Shown in pieces: positions 24,108 to 36,454 of a stretch of DNA of 64,000 nt. The notes under the pieces are model-generated. The model worked only from the letters and a program-made list of their open reading frames with translations. It was not told where the DNA came from and did no database searches. The first letter of the stretch is position 1; each line of letters starts with the position of its first letter. Source of the DNA: Rhizopus sp. PT2906 (lineage: Eukaryota > Mucoromycota > Mucoromycetes > Mucorales > Rhizopodaceae); the NCBI GenBank assembly GCA_025529335.1, contig JAMYHX010000018.1:1-64000 (forward strand), given 5' to 3'. The translations under genes were made by a program, and so were the position numbers.

Positions 24108-26314
24108 TTAAGGTGGAATAATTCCAGGTATGCCATATTGTTGTACACAAGCCATAGCACCAACTAAGCATACCATAAGGACAGAATGAAAAATAGTTCG
24201 TCTTAGTACTCTACCCTCTTGACCTTGTAGTCCAATGGTCGATACACCTGTAGTCAAATTTTGTGGTGAAATCATTTTGGATGTAATTGCACCACTAGAG
24301 TTTGTGGCTGCCATCAGGATAGCAGATAATCCAATTTCCTTTGCCGCTACAACTTGAAGATTACCAAAGAGCGAATTGGCCGAAGTATCACTTCCAGATA
24401 AGAAACAAGCAAACCATCCTAACCAGGCTGAAAGGAAAGGAAACGCTCTGCCTACAGATGAAAGAGTCAAGCCTATTGTGTAGGCAATACCAGAGTAATT
24501 GTAAAGATAAGCAAAAGCCATGATAAATGATACTGTGAGAATAGGCAAAAATAACTGCTTTGCTGTATCTCTAAGGGCCATCCAAAACACTCTAGGATGA
24601 GATCCATTCCATAATACAAGTGCACAGAATGGTATAGCTGAAACAAGAATGGCAGTTCCAGTAGCTAAGGGCTCAAATGTCCATATTGCGTCGTATTTTT
24701 TCTGATAAAGAGTAAGATACACTTCCTGGTGAAGATGTGGCCAATGAACCAAGACTCTTCCATAGCTATTGACTTTGGCAAATGTCCACCTGATTATATA
24801 AAGTCAATATTATTTCCTTTCTTGACTTTGATCTCTTACACAATAACGACAACGACAATGATCGTCCAAGGACTCCAAGCTAACAGGGTTTCTCTAAGAT
24901 TTGGTTTTTGAATTTCCATACTTGGATGATCCTCTGTATTTTCGTGATGCGAAACCGTATGCTTATTGCTTTGTATTGAACCTTCAACCTGATCGTTTAC
25001 ATCCTCAATCTGCTCCTTTTCTTCTTTGGGTTCTGTGCTTGAATGAGTACTACCCATATGATGACTTTCTTCATCCGTACGAGTGCGATCTGCTCCTATA
25101 AGCTTTGCATGATATTCTGGCCTATATTTGGGTTTCCAAAACTGAACAAAGGCAATCAGTGAGATTAGGGATACCAATCCAACAATCAAATCAGGAAGCT
25201 CCGGGCCCACTAAATTTGCAAAAATAGCCTATTAAACAAGACAAATGAGCTACCAAATCGAGTTGTGTTTCTAAAAATATATACCTGTATCACTGCAAAC
25301 GATAGTCCTGCTACTAATGCAGCTGGCCAACATTCCAAGAATCCTGCACGGAATCCTAGAGAAATATAAGATGGTGCACTTTATCATAAAATAAAACTTA
25401 CCTGCATAAAAGATTAAAGCATAAGAAGGCAAGAACAGACTAAGCAGAGGTAACTGACGACCCATCATAGCAGACAATTTCATAACAGGTAACCCTGTGA
25501 TGGCAGCTAATGTTGTGACTGGAATACCCAAAGCGCCAAATGCGACAGGCGTTGTATCGAAAATCAGCGTATATGTCAGTGCATCTAATGGATCAAATCT
25601 ATTTTTTGCTAAGTTTCTTAAAGAATATAAACAAAGTTCTTTTTACCCCAAGGACACCATCAGTGAAGAACAAATGGCACCAGGAGTTCCAAAGCCAGCA
25701 ACACCTAACAAAAAAAAAAAGGAGAATGATCAGCCATCATTATTATACACACAATTCCTTAATCAAACCTTCCAAGAGAGCACCAAAACTATATCCAACA
25801 ATGAGCAAGATGATACGCTTATCTGGAGGTGTATAAGTCAGCATCCATCGACGAAAGTATTCAAAAATTCCAGAGTAAACAGCGGTGTTATAAATAAACC
25901 TATTTTGGAATGATCAACATCCGTCTTGACGCGCTTTTATTATTTTGATGTTTATACATTGCATTCACTACTATCCACATAATAGGCCAATTTGCAAATA
26001 CAATTCCATTGCCTATAGACTCAAATGCTTTTTGTGCTGGCATATGCCAAGCAAATATAGCAATGAATATACTATATAGGTGTATGAGTATCCAGATCAA
26101 ACATGATGTAAAGATCTTACCAAACTACAAGTCCAGAAGCAGAAGAGTAATGAGCAGGTACCTTAAAGATACCCAAGAGAACAAGAACGAGTAATAGTGG
26201 TATTAAGCCTACAAAGAATGATCCAACTAGACTGTTTCCAATAGGTGTTAATTCTTGGACGAATAGTCCAACAGTTTCATTCGCAGGAGGTGGACTTGGG
26301 ATAATTGCACTCAT
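24108..26314 (-). CDS. lldP: L-lactate permease (LctP/LldP family)
   Basis: Eight exons: 26314-26121, 26071-25958, 25899-25769, 25704-25647, 25598-25402, 25355-25285, 25228-24840 and 24789-24108, all GT-AG and in phase, giving 611 aa. It is a polytopic membrane protein, expected to carry lactate or glycolate with protons. Family signatures are plain: GLIPLLLVLVLLGIF, WPIMWIVVNAM, FGALLEGVAGFGTP, TPVAFGALGIPV, GRQLPLLSLFLP, WPAALVAGLSFA, GSDTSANSLFGNLQ and SPQNLTTG. Bacterial members are about 550 aa. The extra length is a hydrophilic insert (about 290-365) rich in His and Glu, probably cytoplasmic. The family is mostly bacterial, so ancient transfer is possible, but introns and base composition match the neighbours. 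It lies 0.5 kb downstream of the FHS permease, on the same strand. Confidence 0.92.
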
Positions 26315-26770
26315 AAAGAAAGAGATACAAACAAAAAAGTCAATCAAGCAGAATTTATATCCCTGAAAAATTATGAGTTGAAAAAGGAGTCATATGAACC
26401 TTCTTGGGTTGTGTGAGAAAGATTGATGATGACAATCTGGAAGATAGTCTGGAGAGTAAATAACTAATAAGAAAAAAAGAAAAAGAAACGATGTTAAGTT
26501 ACAAGTCCCATTTACACAAAATATGCGATAGCTTTCCTATTTACCAAACACATATCTTATGCATAAAGTAGTAGAATAAATTCGGAATAAATTTTATAGC
26601 GATTACACACACAGCTTGCGTATGCGTCCACTACTCTGACACCCGAGATTTTCAGATTTCCCATGTGTATTAAAATGACAGATGGTTTTTATTATGGCTA
26701 TTATTATTTTTATTTGTATTACTACTGACTTTATTCATAGGGCTATTACTAGAGTTATATTATGAAATGA

Positions 26771-28430
26771 TTAGAGAGCCACTGTTTGTTTATGTTCAGT
26801 TTGAATAACTGCTGGCTTTTCATCTTCGATGCTAAGTACATCATTTTGATCAACACCTGCTGGAATATCATCTGTATACCTGATCCACTTGCATCCAACG
26901 AGACTGTAAAACAATACAAAGCAGAAGGCAATGAGAGGAATAACGTATGATATATTGACATTGGTATGATCATGCACAACTGCTTGGATAGGTGGGAGCA
27001 CGGCACCTCCAGATACACCCATGATAACTAAATAAGTAAATAAAGTTAAAAGATAAAGTTCTAAAGTAGGACAGAGCGTGGAGGAAAACTTACTTAATGC
27101 AGAACCGCGTTTATGATTTCTTCCCAGGTCCTTAGTACCCAAAGCAAAGATCGTAGGGAACATGATACTTTCAAAGAATATGACTACCAAGAGAGCATAG
27201 GATGTCGCAGGGGTTTTCATTGCGATAACAAACACATCTGCAATAATAGCACCTGTAGCAAAGATGGCCATGAGATGATCTGGACGGAATTTCTTCAAGA
27301 GAAGAGCAGACAAAAAGCGTCCAACTGTAAAGCAGGCCATACCCACGGATAATATGATTGATCCTCTCGAATCTGGCATATGTCCCACTTCACTTGTATA
27401 GAACATAAACATGGAGGCCACTGATACTTGTGCTCCCACATACATAAATTGTGCGAGGGCCCCAAGAAGTAAATGTGGGGAATAAATGGAAGCCCGACGA
27501 ATAATCTCGCCTGATGCTTCAGAGTCTTGTGCCATGAGTGCCTCTTCGTCCACTTCGGGAATATTTACAAAGCAAAATAAGATTGCGATAGCAAACACAC
27601 CTATCGAATACGCGAGTGAGATTTAAGTATGGGATATTCTCATGTACACAATCTTACCACAAGCGACTCCAATATACGTCCACTTGACAGAATCTAAGTT
27701 TTTAGACCCAGAGTCTTCAGTTCCTCCAAAAAAGGCATAAGAAGCTACTATAGGAGCAATGGTACTTGCAAGCCCGTTGAATGCCTGTGCAGCATTGATT
27801 CTGAATGAAGCGCGTTCTCTTGAGCCAATGATGGCGATATATGTATTTGCACCTGCATTTCACCGAATTAAAATTCATCTCTTTAACATTTTGTGATTTC
27901 TTACATGTCTCGAGTGTAGAGAGGCCCGAAGCAATGACAAAAAGAGAGCCGACAAAACCACCGAAACTAAGATAGACTGCTGAAGGATAAAAGCAAAGAG
28001 CGCCAATGACGTACAGTAGCAAACCAAATATCATAGCCCTTTTATATCCAAACCGCTTAGAGATCAAACTCGCTCTATATATATCATAGGTTATAAAAAA
28101 TGTCGAGTGCTAAGACTGTAGTTACTTACGGAATACTCATGACAAAGTATGCTCCAAAGTAAGCCACTTGCATATAGGTACTTTGAGTGGTTGCTGTGGA
28201 AAAAGATAAGTTACAGTTTATATTTTAATAATATCAATTGACTTACATATATCTAAAACATTTCTAAAGTGTTTATTAAGCGTATCTAGTAAGCCATAGC
28301 TGAAGCCCCACAAGAAAAATAGAGTAGTAACGAGCACTCCAGGTAAGAGATAGCTTTGTCTCTTTATGCTAATTGCCTCTGTGTCACTTGTAGAACTATC
28401 ATTGTTCTTGTTTAAAAATTTCTTGATCAT
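26771..28430 (-). CDS. FHS-family sugar permease (FucP-like)
   Basis: Six exons: 28430-28247, 28193-28130, 28074-27905, 27852-27658, 27600-27094 and 27027-26771, giving 458 aa with 12 predicted helices. Signatures of the fucose/glucose-galactose:H+ symporter branch of the MFS are FFLWGFSYGLLDTLNKHF, QVAYFGAYFVMSIP, KRFGYKRAMIFGLLLY, INAAQAFNGLAS, MFYTSEVGHM and FPTIFALGTKDLG, then MGVSGGAVLPPIQ. The 66-nt fifth intron has no stop in frame, so an unspliced read-through could be mistaken for coding. Substrate (L-fucose, glucose or another hexose) cannot be fixed from sequence. It shares orientation with the lactate permease that follows. Confidence 0.92.
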
Positions 28431-28468
28431 GGTTTTTAAAGTGGAAAGAGAAGCAAAGGATCCACTCC

Positions 28469-28476
28469 TTTTTATA
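28469..28476 (-). promoter_or_regulatory. TATA box of the FHS permease gene
   Basis: On the minus strand TATAAAAA lies about 40 bp before the ATG at 28430, within a short leader. Confidence 0.45.
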
Positions 28477-28477
28477 C

Positions 28478-30622
28478 AAGATCTAGTTTGCTAAAGTTAC
28501 CAGTGATGCGCCCAAAGTACTGAATGTTTGAAACAAAGCTTTGTGTAATGACTGGATGCTAAGGCATTAGATCTTTTCTGATCTACAATTTTAATTTATT
28601 TAGTTTTATTGTAAAGAAAATACTTTCCATTTGTACGAGGGCTATACATAAATAGCTTACAGCTTTTGCTTGTATCTACCAAATCCATGACCTTGATCTA
28701 AGCATGATCAACTGCTATACTTTTATCTTTATTGCCCCCACTTCTTTTTCAAACATCTTTTGTCTACAAATATAAAGTTATGCATCTCATTTTGAATTTA
28801 AACGCATCACGACTTTAATTCGTTGGGACGGTTTCCCCATGTTTTCCAATTATCCGCTGGTAACTTTTTATTAAATGGTTGGTTGACGTAAGATGGGGAA
28901 GAGGATGTGCATGTGACTCAAGTTCCCAAACATTATCTATTGTGATACGGTCTTTTCAGAAAATAAGGTAATTTTTATAATACAATTTATACGAAAAAGC
29001 GACAAGTCGGTGTGACGTCTCTTTTTGGAAACGGTATATGACGTTCCGCAAGAGAATGGTGGCAGAGCTTATTACCATGATAACTAACCCTTCATAATGC
29101 AACAGAGTATATGCTTCTACTCACATTTGATCCACCTTGGTTCATTTATATTACTGCCTTGCTTCGGTAGCCTAATTATACTACTATGTGAAGAATAACC
29201 TGTTTTCAATAAAATTGATTGGATGGGATTTCCATAAAATACCGCGTTTTCCCACCATTTTTTGAAGTCGCAGGGTTACAAAAATAGCAAGTTGTATCTA
29301 CATGGAAATCATCCGCGGTTTTTTGGTCCCTTTGGCTCCCTTTGATTTTGACACATTTTACGTTTTAAACTGCGCCATTAATTGTTTTATGATGCCTACA
29401 AAATGTGCAAATAATAGAGCTAAAGAACGCAAATATTAATACAAGAGAAGCAAGACCTAAGCGTGGCTACAATTGTACGATTACAAAGATAAGAACGGGC
29501 TGCTCATACCGGCCTCTGAAAGGTTATGAGTGCAAAGGAACTAAACACATATGCAACAATATGATTTACAGCTTGAAAGGGGGCATTAGTAATGTTTTTT
29601 CTTTTTTTTTTTAAAAAAAAAAAAAACACGAAAATAATGCTCAATCGAGTAGCTTCAATGAAGTGTATAGGAAAATGCGTAATCAAGAATCAGTTGGTTA
29701 CTCTGAAGTAGCCAATAACACGATTGATTCATATATTGGGAGGGACTCAATATACCCAAAGCAATACCAAATTGATTTCTAAAGAACGAAGATAAACTGT
29801 AGCTAAAGGGCCCGGTTTCAGCTCCTAGACAAGGATTAATGAAACAGTGTCCCTAATCAAGTGTGTATATAAGGATTTTCTTTGATGTGGATTGTACGTA
29901 GTAAACCGTTAATTATCATGTAAAACAAAGTTAAAAGAGAAACAAACTTTAGGATAAAGTATATTCATAAATGTTGATTTGTGCTAGCATAGTGAAAGTT
30001 TGGTAAAGAGATATTTTAAAAAAGAAAAAAAAATCCAAACGAGATCATGATGTGAAAAGGTTTGATGAAATGTTTATTGTAATAAACTTTTTGCTCTCCA
30101 AAGATTCTTTGGTACTACGGGAGGGAAGAGGAATTTTGGTGCTGCGAGGATGGTTCAAAGTGCCTCAAATAGCTTCTCTTTTTGAAGCTAACTCGTTATC
30201 TTGCAGATCATCTACCGACCAGTTACCCGACCTTTTCTTATCTTGTTGATGAATTAAATGATTGTCATAAGTATTGCTCGTTTAATACAATTGTCCCGAA
30301 AACATAAGATGAAGTATTGATCAGAACAGTTAAAAGTTATAAGGAAAGTATAAGTCAATGAACCTCTATATAACCTCTCTATTAAGATCAAGACGAGAGA
30401 GAGAGAGAACACAATATTACAAACAGCGTCATTTTATATGAAAACAGAATTATTAAGGAACCAATTTAATTATGGCCAATGATAGTTGGGCATGTCGCGT
30501 TATATATGTTAATAGCGTGTATTGTTGTCAGTATCTTTGTATTATTCATTCTTAGAGTATAGATTTATAGTAATCTCATATGACAAGATTAAGTATTATA
30601 GGGTAAATACGATATAAGACTT
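28478..30622. other. Intergenic, no supported gene
   Basis: 2.1 kb of AT-rich sequence. Short frames at 29405-29614 and 30052-30249 have no recognisable motif or splice partners. A T11-A14 perfect palindrome lies at 29602-29626. Confidence 0.5.
29602..29626. repeat. T-run/A-run palindrome
   Basis: Eleven T directly followed by fourteen A. It would form a hairpin in RNA and may serve as a nucleosome-poor element. Confidence 0.7.
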
Positions 30623-31060
30623 CTATTTTATAAAATCTTTAAGCGATTTACTAATACTATGATTATGAAATTGCATTGTGATATAAGGGCCACGTTCTTC
30701 AAGAGATGTGTTCACAAAAAACGCTTGGAGACCAGAGTTTTGCAACGAATCAATAGAAATTATATTCACTCCATCCATTAAATATTTGTCAATGATCACT
30801 TTGTTTTTGATAGAAAGTTTACATCTATCAGAAATAAACTTGGTATTACCAGGGTCTTCCTCGGCTGCCTTCATTATTGCTATATCATATTCCGTGTTGT
30901 ATTGTTGCTCTAATTTGTCATTTAGAATCCTTAAATCAACTTTGAAAGAAGCATCAGAGATAGTATCATCCCTAAAAAATATTGAGTTTGCTGTTTAAAT
31001 TAGTATATAGAACAGAATCTTACCATTTAAGTCGTAGATGTGAGCCATAGAATTATCTTT
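30623..31060 (-). pseudogene. Orphan-family fragment, truncated by a repeat
   Basis: The minus-strand frame begins within a short first exon at about 31060-31023 (SHLRLKW) and splices, with GTAAG and TTTTTTAG, to a second exon at about 30972-30623. That exon reads FKVDLRILNDKLEQQYN and ends NHSISKSLKDFIK before TAA. Upstream of the first exon the frame is closed by a stop, and the sequence enters the palindromic repeat that starts at 31064. The 5' part therefore appears lost. The same domain type is seen at 39542-40421 and, more weakly, at 226-486. Function unknown. Confidence 0.5.
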
Positions 31061-31063
31061 CAG

Positions 31064-31408
31064 TAAGGCCAACATTACATGTATTAGAAAGTACACCAGA
31101 AGTTAGACTAATTCTAAGAGTACTCTCTCCAGATACTACCTATAGTGTTGCCCAACAAAACTTTTCAGTATCTTGGTTTATGTTCTTTTCAAGAAGAAGA
31201 AGAGATAAAAAAATGTTGTTATTTTATGTATTTTATGTTGTCAGTTGATCAACAAAGATGCAAAAACACGTGTAATTATGATGACATAGTATTTTGTATC
31301 AAGGAGTGAACTGGACAAGCCTTAGATTAGGCAGAGGCATTGGTAATGTGAAGTTGTAGAGTGACAACATAGGTAGCGCCCCAAGGAAGCGCCCGTAGAA
31401 TTAACCCT
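31064..31408. repeat. Palindromic (foldback/MITE-like) repeat, copy A
   Basis: The right end, read in reverse complement, starts GGGCGCTTCCTTGGGGCGC and continues with TACCTATGTTGTCAC. It matches the left end of copy B (39184-39541) over more than 150 bases in inverted orientation. The left end (TAAGGCCAACATTACATG) matches both the left end of copy B and, in reverse, the outer right end of copy B. The two ends of one copy are thus imperfect inverted repeats of one another. No coding capacity. It sits directly before DIRS element A. Confidence 0.7.
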
Positions 31409-31429
31409 CTCGTGAATTTTCTCGTGCGC

Positions 31430-33275
31430 ATAGTGCTCACCGCGCTTTATTCTCTGAAAAACAATAGAAAAAATTCTTGTAATTTATACTCATTACATCT
31501 TTCTAAGCCGCGCATCGTGGTACATAAATGGTAGATTATGGCCTTACAGAAACACAAATCATTGAGCTCATTCAGCACCACACTGTCCAGACTGGTAGAG
31601 ACATATCAACAGAGTATGCCTTACCAAGTGAAATACTCGAGGATTTGGAAGAGTCTTCCAGCAAGGAACTCAGGACAAGCACCCAAAAGTTTACAAAAGA
31701 AGCCTTGCAATACAACGGAGGCAAGTGGACCAAGTCAGGTGCAGTCAATAAGATGTTTGTCCAAGAGCTTAAGAATGTAAAGATGGATGAATATCAGTCA
31801 ATCCAACAAAGATTTAAAGATGGAGATCGATTTCGAGTTGCAGCAAAGGGAGCAACCAAGGTATTGAAGAAAATCAATCAAGATCGAATACAAGATTGCG
31901 TGATGGTAGCCTTAGCATGGCCAACACAATTTTGATGGTTGATGGTGTTGAAGCGCAACAAGGCGGGGTCCCTAGCTTTCATCTTGAAGAATTTCTCAGT
32001 AACAACTTGGAGATTGTCAAGAGCTAGCAAGAAAAGGAAAAATTGATTCAGTATACGGTTTAATACTTGACGCAATCTACTAGAAAATCAACATTGTACA
32101 ATTATAATAGACATTTAAAGAACTGGGTAGTGTGGTGTTTATCTAGAAAGCCAAAAAAGCATTCCCTCTGCTACGATCTACACTTAGTAGTGGATTGTTT
32201 CTCTAAGCTTACTTTCCTTACAGCACTTGAATATAGTCCGCTCAGCGATCGCCTTAGTGTATTTAATCGAGCATTCTCAAGGGCCCAGCTTGGGTAAACA
32301 CGCTTTGATACAACAAATCTCAAGGCTAGAAAGAGAGCAAGAAACAAGTTACCAAATAGAAATCAAGAAATCTTCGATATTGATCCCATTTTGAATCTAG
32401 TGGAAGACTGGGGTGCTATGAATGACTTGACATTAGATCAACTACAGAAGAAGACGCTAATGCTCTTAAAAATTGCAATTATGTGGTGGACGAGGTCGGG
32501 TTTAAGAGATCTTTAACACCAAGATGTCACCTTCATAGAATTCAAGAGCAATATAATCGGTACTACATTGGTTGCGCACCAACCAAAAGAAATCCAGCTG
32601 AAAGCAAATGAGATTGGAATAACAATGAACGAGAATCTCTGTCCTGTGCGAACTCTACATGCTTTCATTTAGCGGACATATCACCTACACCATGATTTAG
32701 AAGACAATCACACTCTCTTTTTGGCTCACATCGCACACGATAAGTACGGAGCGAGATCAATTAGACCCAAAACAGTTAGCGTATGGTTGGAAGGAATAAT
32801 GAAGACGACAGGAATCGACACAACACGATTCAAGGCACATTCTTTCCGTTCCGCATCAAGCACCAAAGCGGTTATGGTTGGTGTCCCTATTGATAACATC
32901 AAATTGCATGCTAACTGGAATTTAAACAACTCAACCTTCGAAGACTACTATTACAAGCCAGGAAATCAGCATATCAGGGGCGCAATAATTGTGGACACGG
33001 TCTTTGGAAACGTTATCAAGAAGGTAATCACATCTGAAGCCGGATTGGAGGCAACGGCAATTATGGTAGGTACGACCCACAGTAGCAATGTTGCCGAAAA
33101 GATGACAGGGGATGTGTTATTCAGTCCTGGTATCGAAGGTTTCTCTAGCCTCCGTCCACTCTATCATGGTTTCCTCATCCAAGACGCATGCATAGAAAGA
33201 TGTAAGGAGTATAGATTACAAGAATTTTTTTTTTATTGTTTGGAAATAAAGCGCGGCTAAAAAGCGTATAACCAC
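31430..33275 (+). mobile_element. DIRS-type retroelement A, internal deletion derivative
   Basis: Left terminus CACCGCGCTTTATTC (about 31439) and right terminus GAAATAAAGCGCGGC (about 33243) are inverted, as in DIRS elements. A gag-like frame starts at 31528 (LPSEILEDLEESS, then an EALQYNGGKWTKS stretch). It is clearly related to the gag of element E. It is joined after about 31900 to a tyrosine recombinase without any reverse transcriptase or RNase H. Recombinase motifs are RKSTLYNYNRHLKNWVVWC, TRSGLRDL (first Arg), ENLCPVRTLHAF, AHSFRSASSTKAV (His/Arg), and TFEDYYYKP (Tyr). A frameshift near 32290, one near 32700 and several stops break the recombinase, so it is dead. The product would have integrated a circular cDNA. 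Confidence 0.85.
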
Positions 33276-33778
33276 ATCCTAGGTCGGATTGGAGGCAACA
33301 TTGCTATAGTATATATTGGATATACTCCTCGTTTGTGGAAGGCTTAGGCTCATCCAGTTAGTATCACAAGAAATTGGTTGTATTTCATAGATTATAAGGC
33401 AGCATGAAAGGGACTGGACTTGTCAATTGAGCATGAATAGAGGAATAGACGCATGCATTGATATCGACGGACTTTCTAACCTTCTTCATATAGAAACAAT
33501 CACGTATAGGTTTTTCGCTTGAATATCATCAAAAACAGATTTTAAGCTTGGTAAATATCCCCATTTTTTTTTTCGTTTTATACTTTTGTCTATGTGACAA
33601 CTTAAGTTTTCCCAAGGAAGTACACAGAACAAGCACATCACGTGAAAACTTTAAAGTAGGTGGGGGGATATTTTACTTTGACTCAGCTTTAATTTTCTGA
33701 AAATGGGTTAACGACTCCTATTAAATCAGGCCGGTTTTTTCTCTTATTCACAGTTTTTCCTCGCTTTTAGAAACATCT

Positions 33779-36172
33779 ATGACAGTTATACCTCTTTCTG
33801 AATCAAAAGATCCTCGTGCTAAGCTTGCTTTGGAGAGACTAAATCAACTCAAGAGTCAGTTGAACCTGTCACCTTCGTCAATGTCTCGACAGGCGCCTAA
33901 AGATATGGCCAAAGAACGCGCTGCAGCTGAATTCAATATTGAGGAGCTGGCAAAGTTTTGGGCTGGTGGTGATGAAAAATATAGGCTTTTGGTAAAAACT
34001 TTGTGCTTTTCTTTGCATAAACATTGTCTAACAACTTACATAGCAAAAAGCTTATGAGATAATAAAGAATGATCCTGAATTGGTTGTTCAACCACCACGT
34101 AATTTCTTGGAACTATCTAGAGATGAAATGAGAGAATTGTAAGAAGTATATACATCATTTGAATATAAAATACTAAATCTTTCTGATATAGTACCATGGG
34201 GCAAATATATCGAGTATTCCATGTCGTGAAAGATACAAAAGATAAAGACCTTGCTTATGAAATAGCACGAGCTACTAGTATGTACTCGGAAAGCTTCTCT
34301 ATGCGATTCTTTGTGCATGAAATGCTCTTTCGTAATGTCATTAATATGCTTGGAAACAAAGAACAACAGGATCGATACAATGATGACATTAGCAACTACA
34401 GGATTTTTGGTTGCTTTGCTATGGTATGCCTCTTATTCTTATCTCCCACTTTGTTGCTTATTCATTTTTACTATAAAGACGGAACTTGGTCATAGCTCAG
34501 CGCTCCGTGAAATTGAAACAACTGCCACATACGATTTTGCCACGGATGAATTTATTCTTGATACCCCTACGATCACTGGTACAAAATGGTGGATAGGTAT
34601 GGCTGCCCAAACAGCAACCCATGCTGTTGTTATTGCTCAGACAATCATTGACGGTAAAAATGTTGGTCTGAATTGGTTTGTTGTACAACTTCGAAACAAG
34701 CACACAGGCGAGCTAGAGCCCAATGTTCAGATAGGTGACATTGGTGAAAAGGTTGGTCATGCCGGCGTGGACAACGGCTGGATTCAATTCCGTCAAAAAC
34801 GTATTCCTCGAATAGACATGCTTGCTAAGTGGGCCCAACTGGATCGTCAAGGAAACTATAAACCAGCTCCCAACCCTGCTGTTATGTATGCCACATTGAT
34901 ACCTGAACGATTATCACTTGTTACTGTAACAACTCAAATGATATCCCAAGCACTTACTATCGCTACACGTTATGGTGTTGTTCGTCGTCAGGGGGCTAAA
35001 AATCAACAGATCATGGATTATCAATCTCATTATGTCAAGATTATACCTGCTATTGCCTTTATATATATGGTCCGATCTACAGCAGATGTGTTGAACGAGC
35101 ACTTTGACATATCGACAGCCGGTGGTAAGATGGACCCTATGGTATATCTGAACCATATGGGTGATATGCACGCCATGTCTGCTTGCCTAAAGGGCCTTAC
35201 AGGATGGTACAGCTCAGAAATTCTCGAAACTTGTCGTAGAAGCTGTGGAGGACACGCTTACTCTGCTTATAATGCTATTGGTCACATTATTGGAGATTGG
35301 GGCGTAATGACAACTGGTGGTGGTGATAACGTTGTTCTTTTGCAGCAAACAACTCGTTATTTACTCTATCGACTTGAACAGAAACTTGAGTTTGATGAGT
35401 ATCCTGATCTTAAATTCAAGAGCTCGACTATTTACATCAAGGATGCTAAACGATACTTGGAGAATAAGAGATGGCTAACAAATGATGCCTCTGACTGTAT
35501 CAAAGACTTTACTAAGCTTACAGAGGCACTCCATACTATTCTTGTGAAGCGTGTAAGTGCTTAGTACATATTTTTTATTCAAAACACTCACCTTTTTTAA
35601 TAGCTTTACTCTATTCACACTGCTCGTCAACAAGGCACGCCATCTGATGAGTTGCTGCTGGATAGTGTACGAGTAGCCGAAATGCATTGTGCTACATTCA
35701 TGTTTAACGTCTGTGCAGAAAAGTTTGGTCAGCCGGTTGGCACACCTGGAATTGAACCTAGTGTCTTGGCGATTATGAAGAAGTTGACTGCTTTATGGGG
35801 TATGCACGTTCTGTACACATATAGTGACCAGGGCTTTAAAGAAGGATACTTTACGCCTGAGCATATCAAAAGCATTGAAAAAACATATACAGACATGTGC
35901 AAATCACTTCGACACCAAGTTATCGGCCTTACAGATGGCTTTGGTATCCCTGACTTTGTCTTGAAAGCTCCTATTGCTAAATACGATGGAGACATCTACC
36001 AAAGTAAGGGGTGTTGACTTAAAGTTAAATTTTCTAACATTCTATTTACTCGTTTCTAGCTTACTTTGATACACTTCTTATTGCTCCTAGAAGCACTGGG
36101 ATACCGCCTTACCATGGAAAGTATATAAAGCCCCTGACTGAACGTGAAAATCCAAACGCGTTAAAGAAATAA
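33779..36172 (+). CDS. POX1: Acyl-CoA oxidase
   Basis: Six exons: 33779-33991, 34044-34138, 34192-34423, 34479-35552, 35604-36003 and 36060-36172, giving 708 aa. It oxidises acyl-CoA to trans-2-enoyl-CoA with FAD and releases H2O2, the first step of peroxisomal beta-oxidation. Family features include an N-terminal helical domain (ELAKFWAGG), FFVHEMLF, the FAD/substrate region GTKWWIGMAAQTATHAVV, RNKHTGELEPNVQIGDIG with KVGHAGVDNGWI, IPRIDML, and CRRSCGGHAYSAYNAIGHII. Where animal and plant enzymes have T-x-E-G-[DE]-N, with the catalytic Glu, this protein has TTGGGDN. The C-terminus NALKK is not a PTS1, as in yeast Pox1-type enzymes. Sulfiredoxin lies 2 kb downstream. Confidence 0.94.
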
Positions 36173-36372
36173 ATGATAGTTATCCATCAGATACATTTAT
36201 ACTACAGTCCGAAAAAAAACTGTTTCACAGAATCCCCTTTTTACCTACTCCTTAACGTCATCTAAGCTTGCCACTCAAAGAAGCTCCTGAAAGGATTTTC
36301 ATGAAAAAGAAAAAATCGCTCCACAACCTGTAAAACTTCTTTGTAAGTTTGGATTAAGGAGACTATAGTCTT

Positions 36373-36385
36373 TTATATATAAAAA
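36373..36385 (+). promoter_or_regulatory. TATA box of the GDSL esterase gene
   Basis: TTATATATAAAAA lies about 75 bp upstream of the ATG at 36455, before a C/T-rich leader. Confidence 0.5.
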
Positions 36386-36454
36386 CCCACATTTTTTCTT
36401 CCTTTTCGTTCTAAAGTCCTTTTTATTCTAATATTTTCATTGTTTTCGCCACTC

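Noticed and set aside
26755..27018. Hydrophobic minus-strand frame in another phase of the FHS permease
   Set aside because: The established permease frame with its family signatures and in-phase introns accounts for this region.
28478..30622. Search for tRNA or other structured RN A genes in the gene-free stretch
   Set aside because: No A/B-box pair or cloverleaf could be recognised by eye; a covariance-model scan would be needed.
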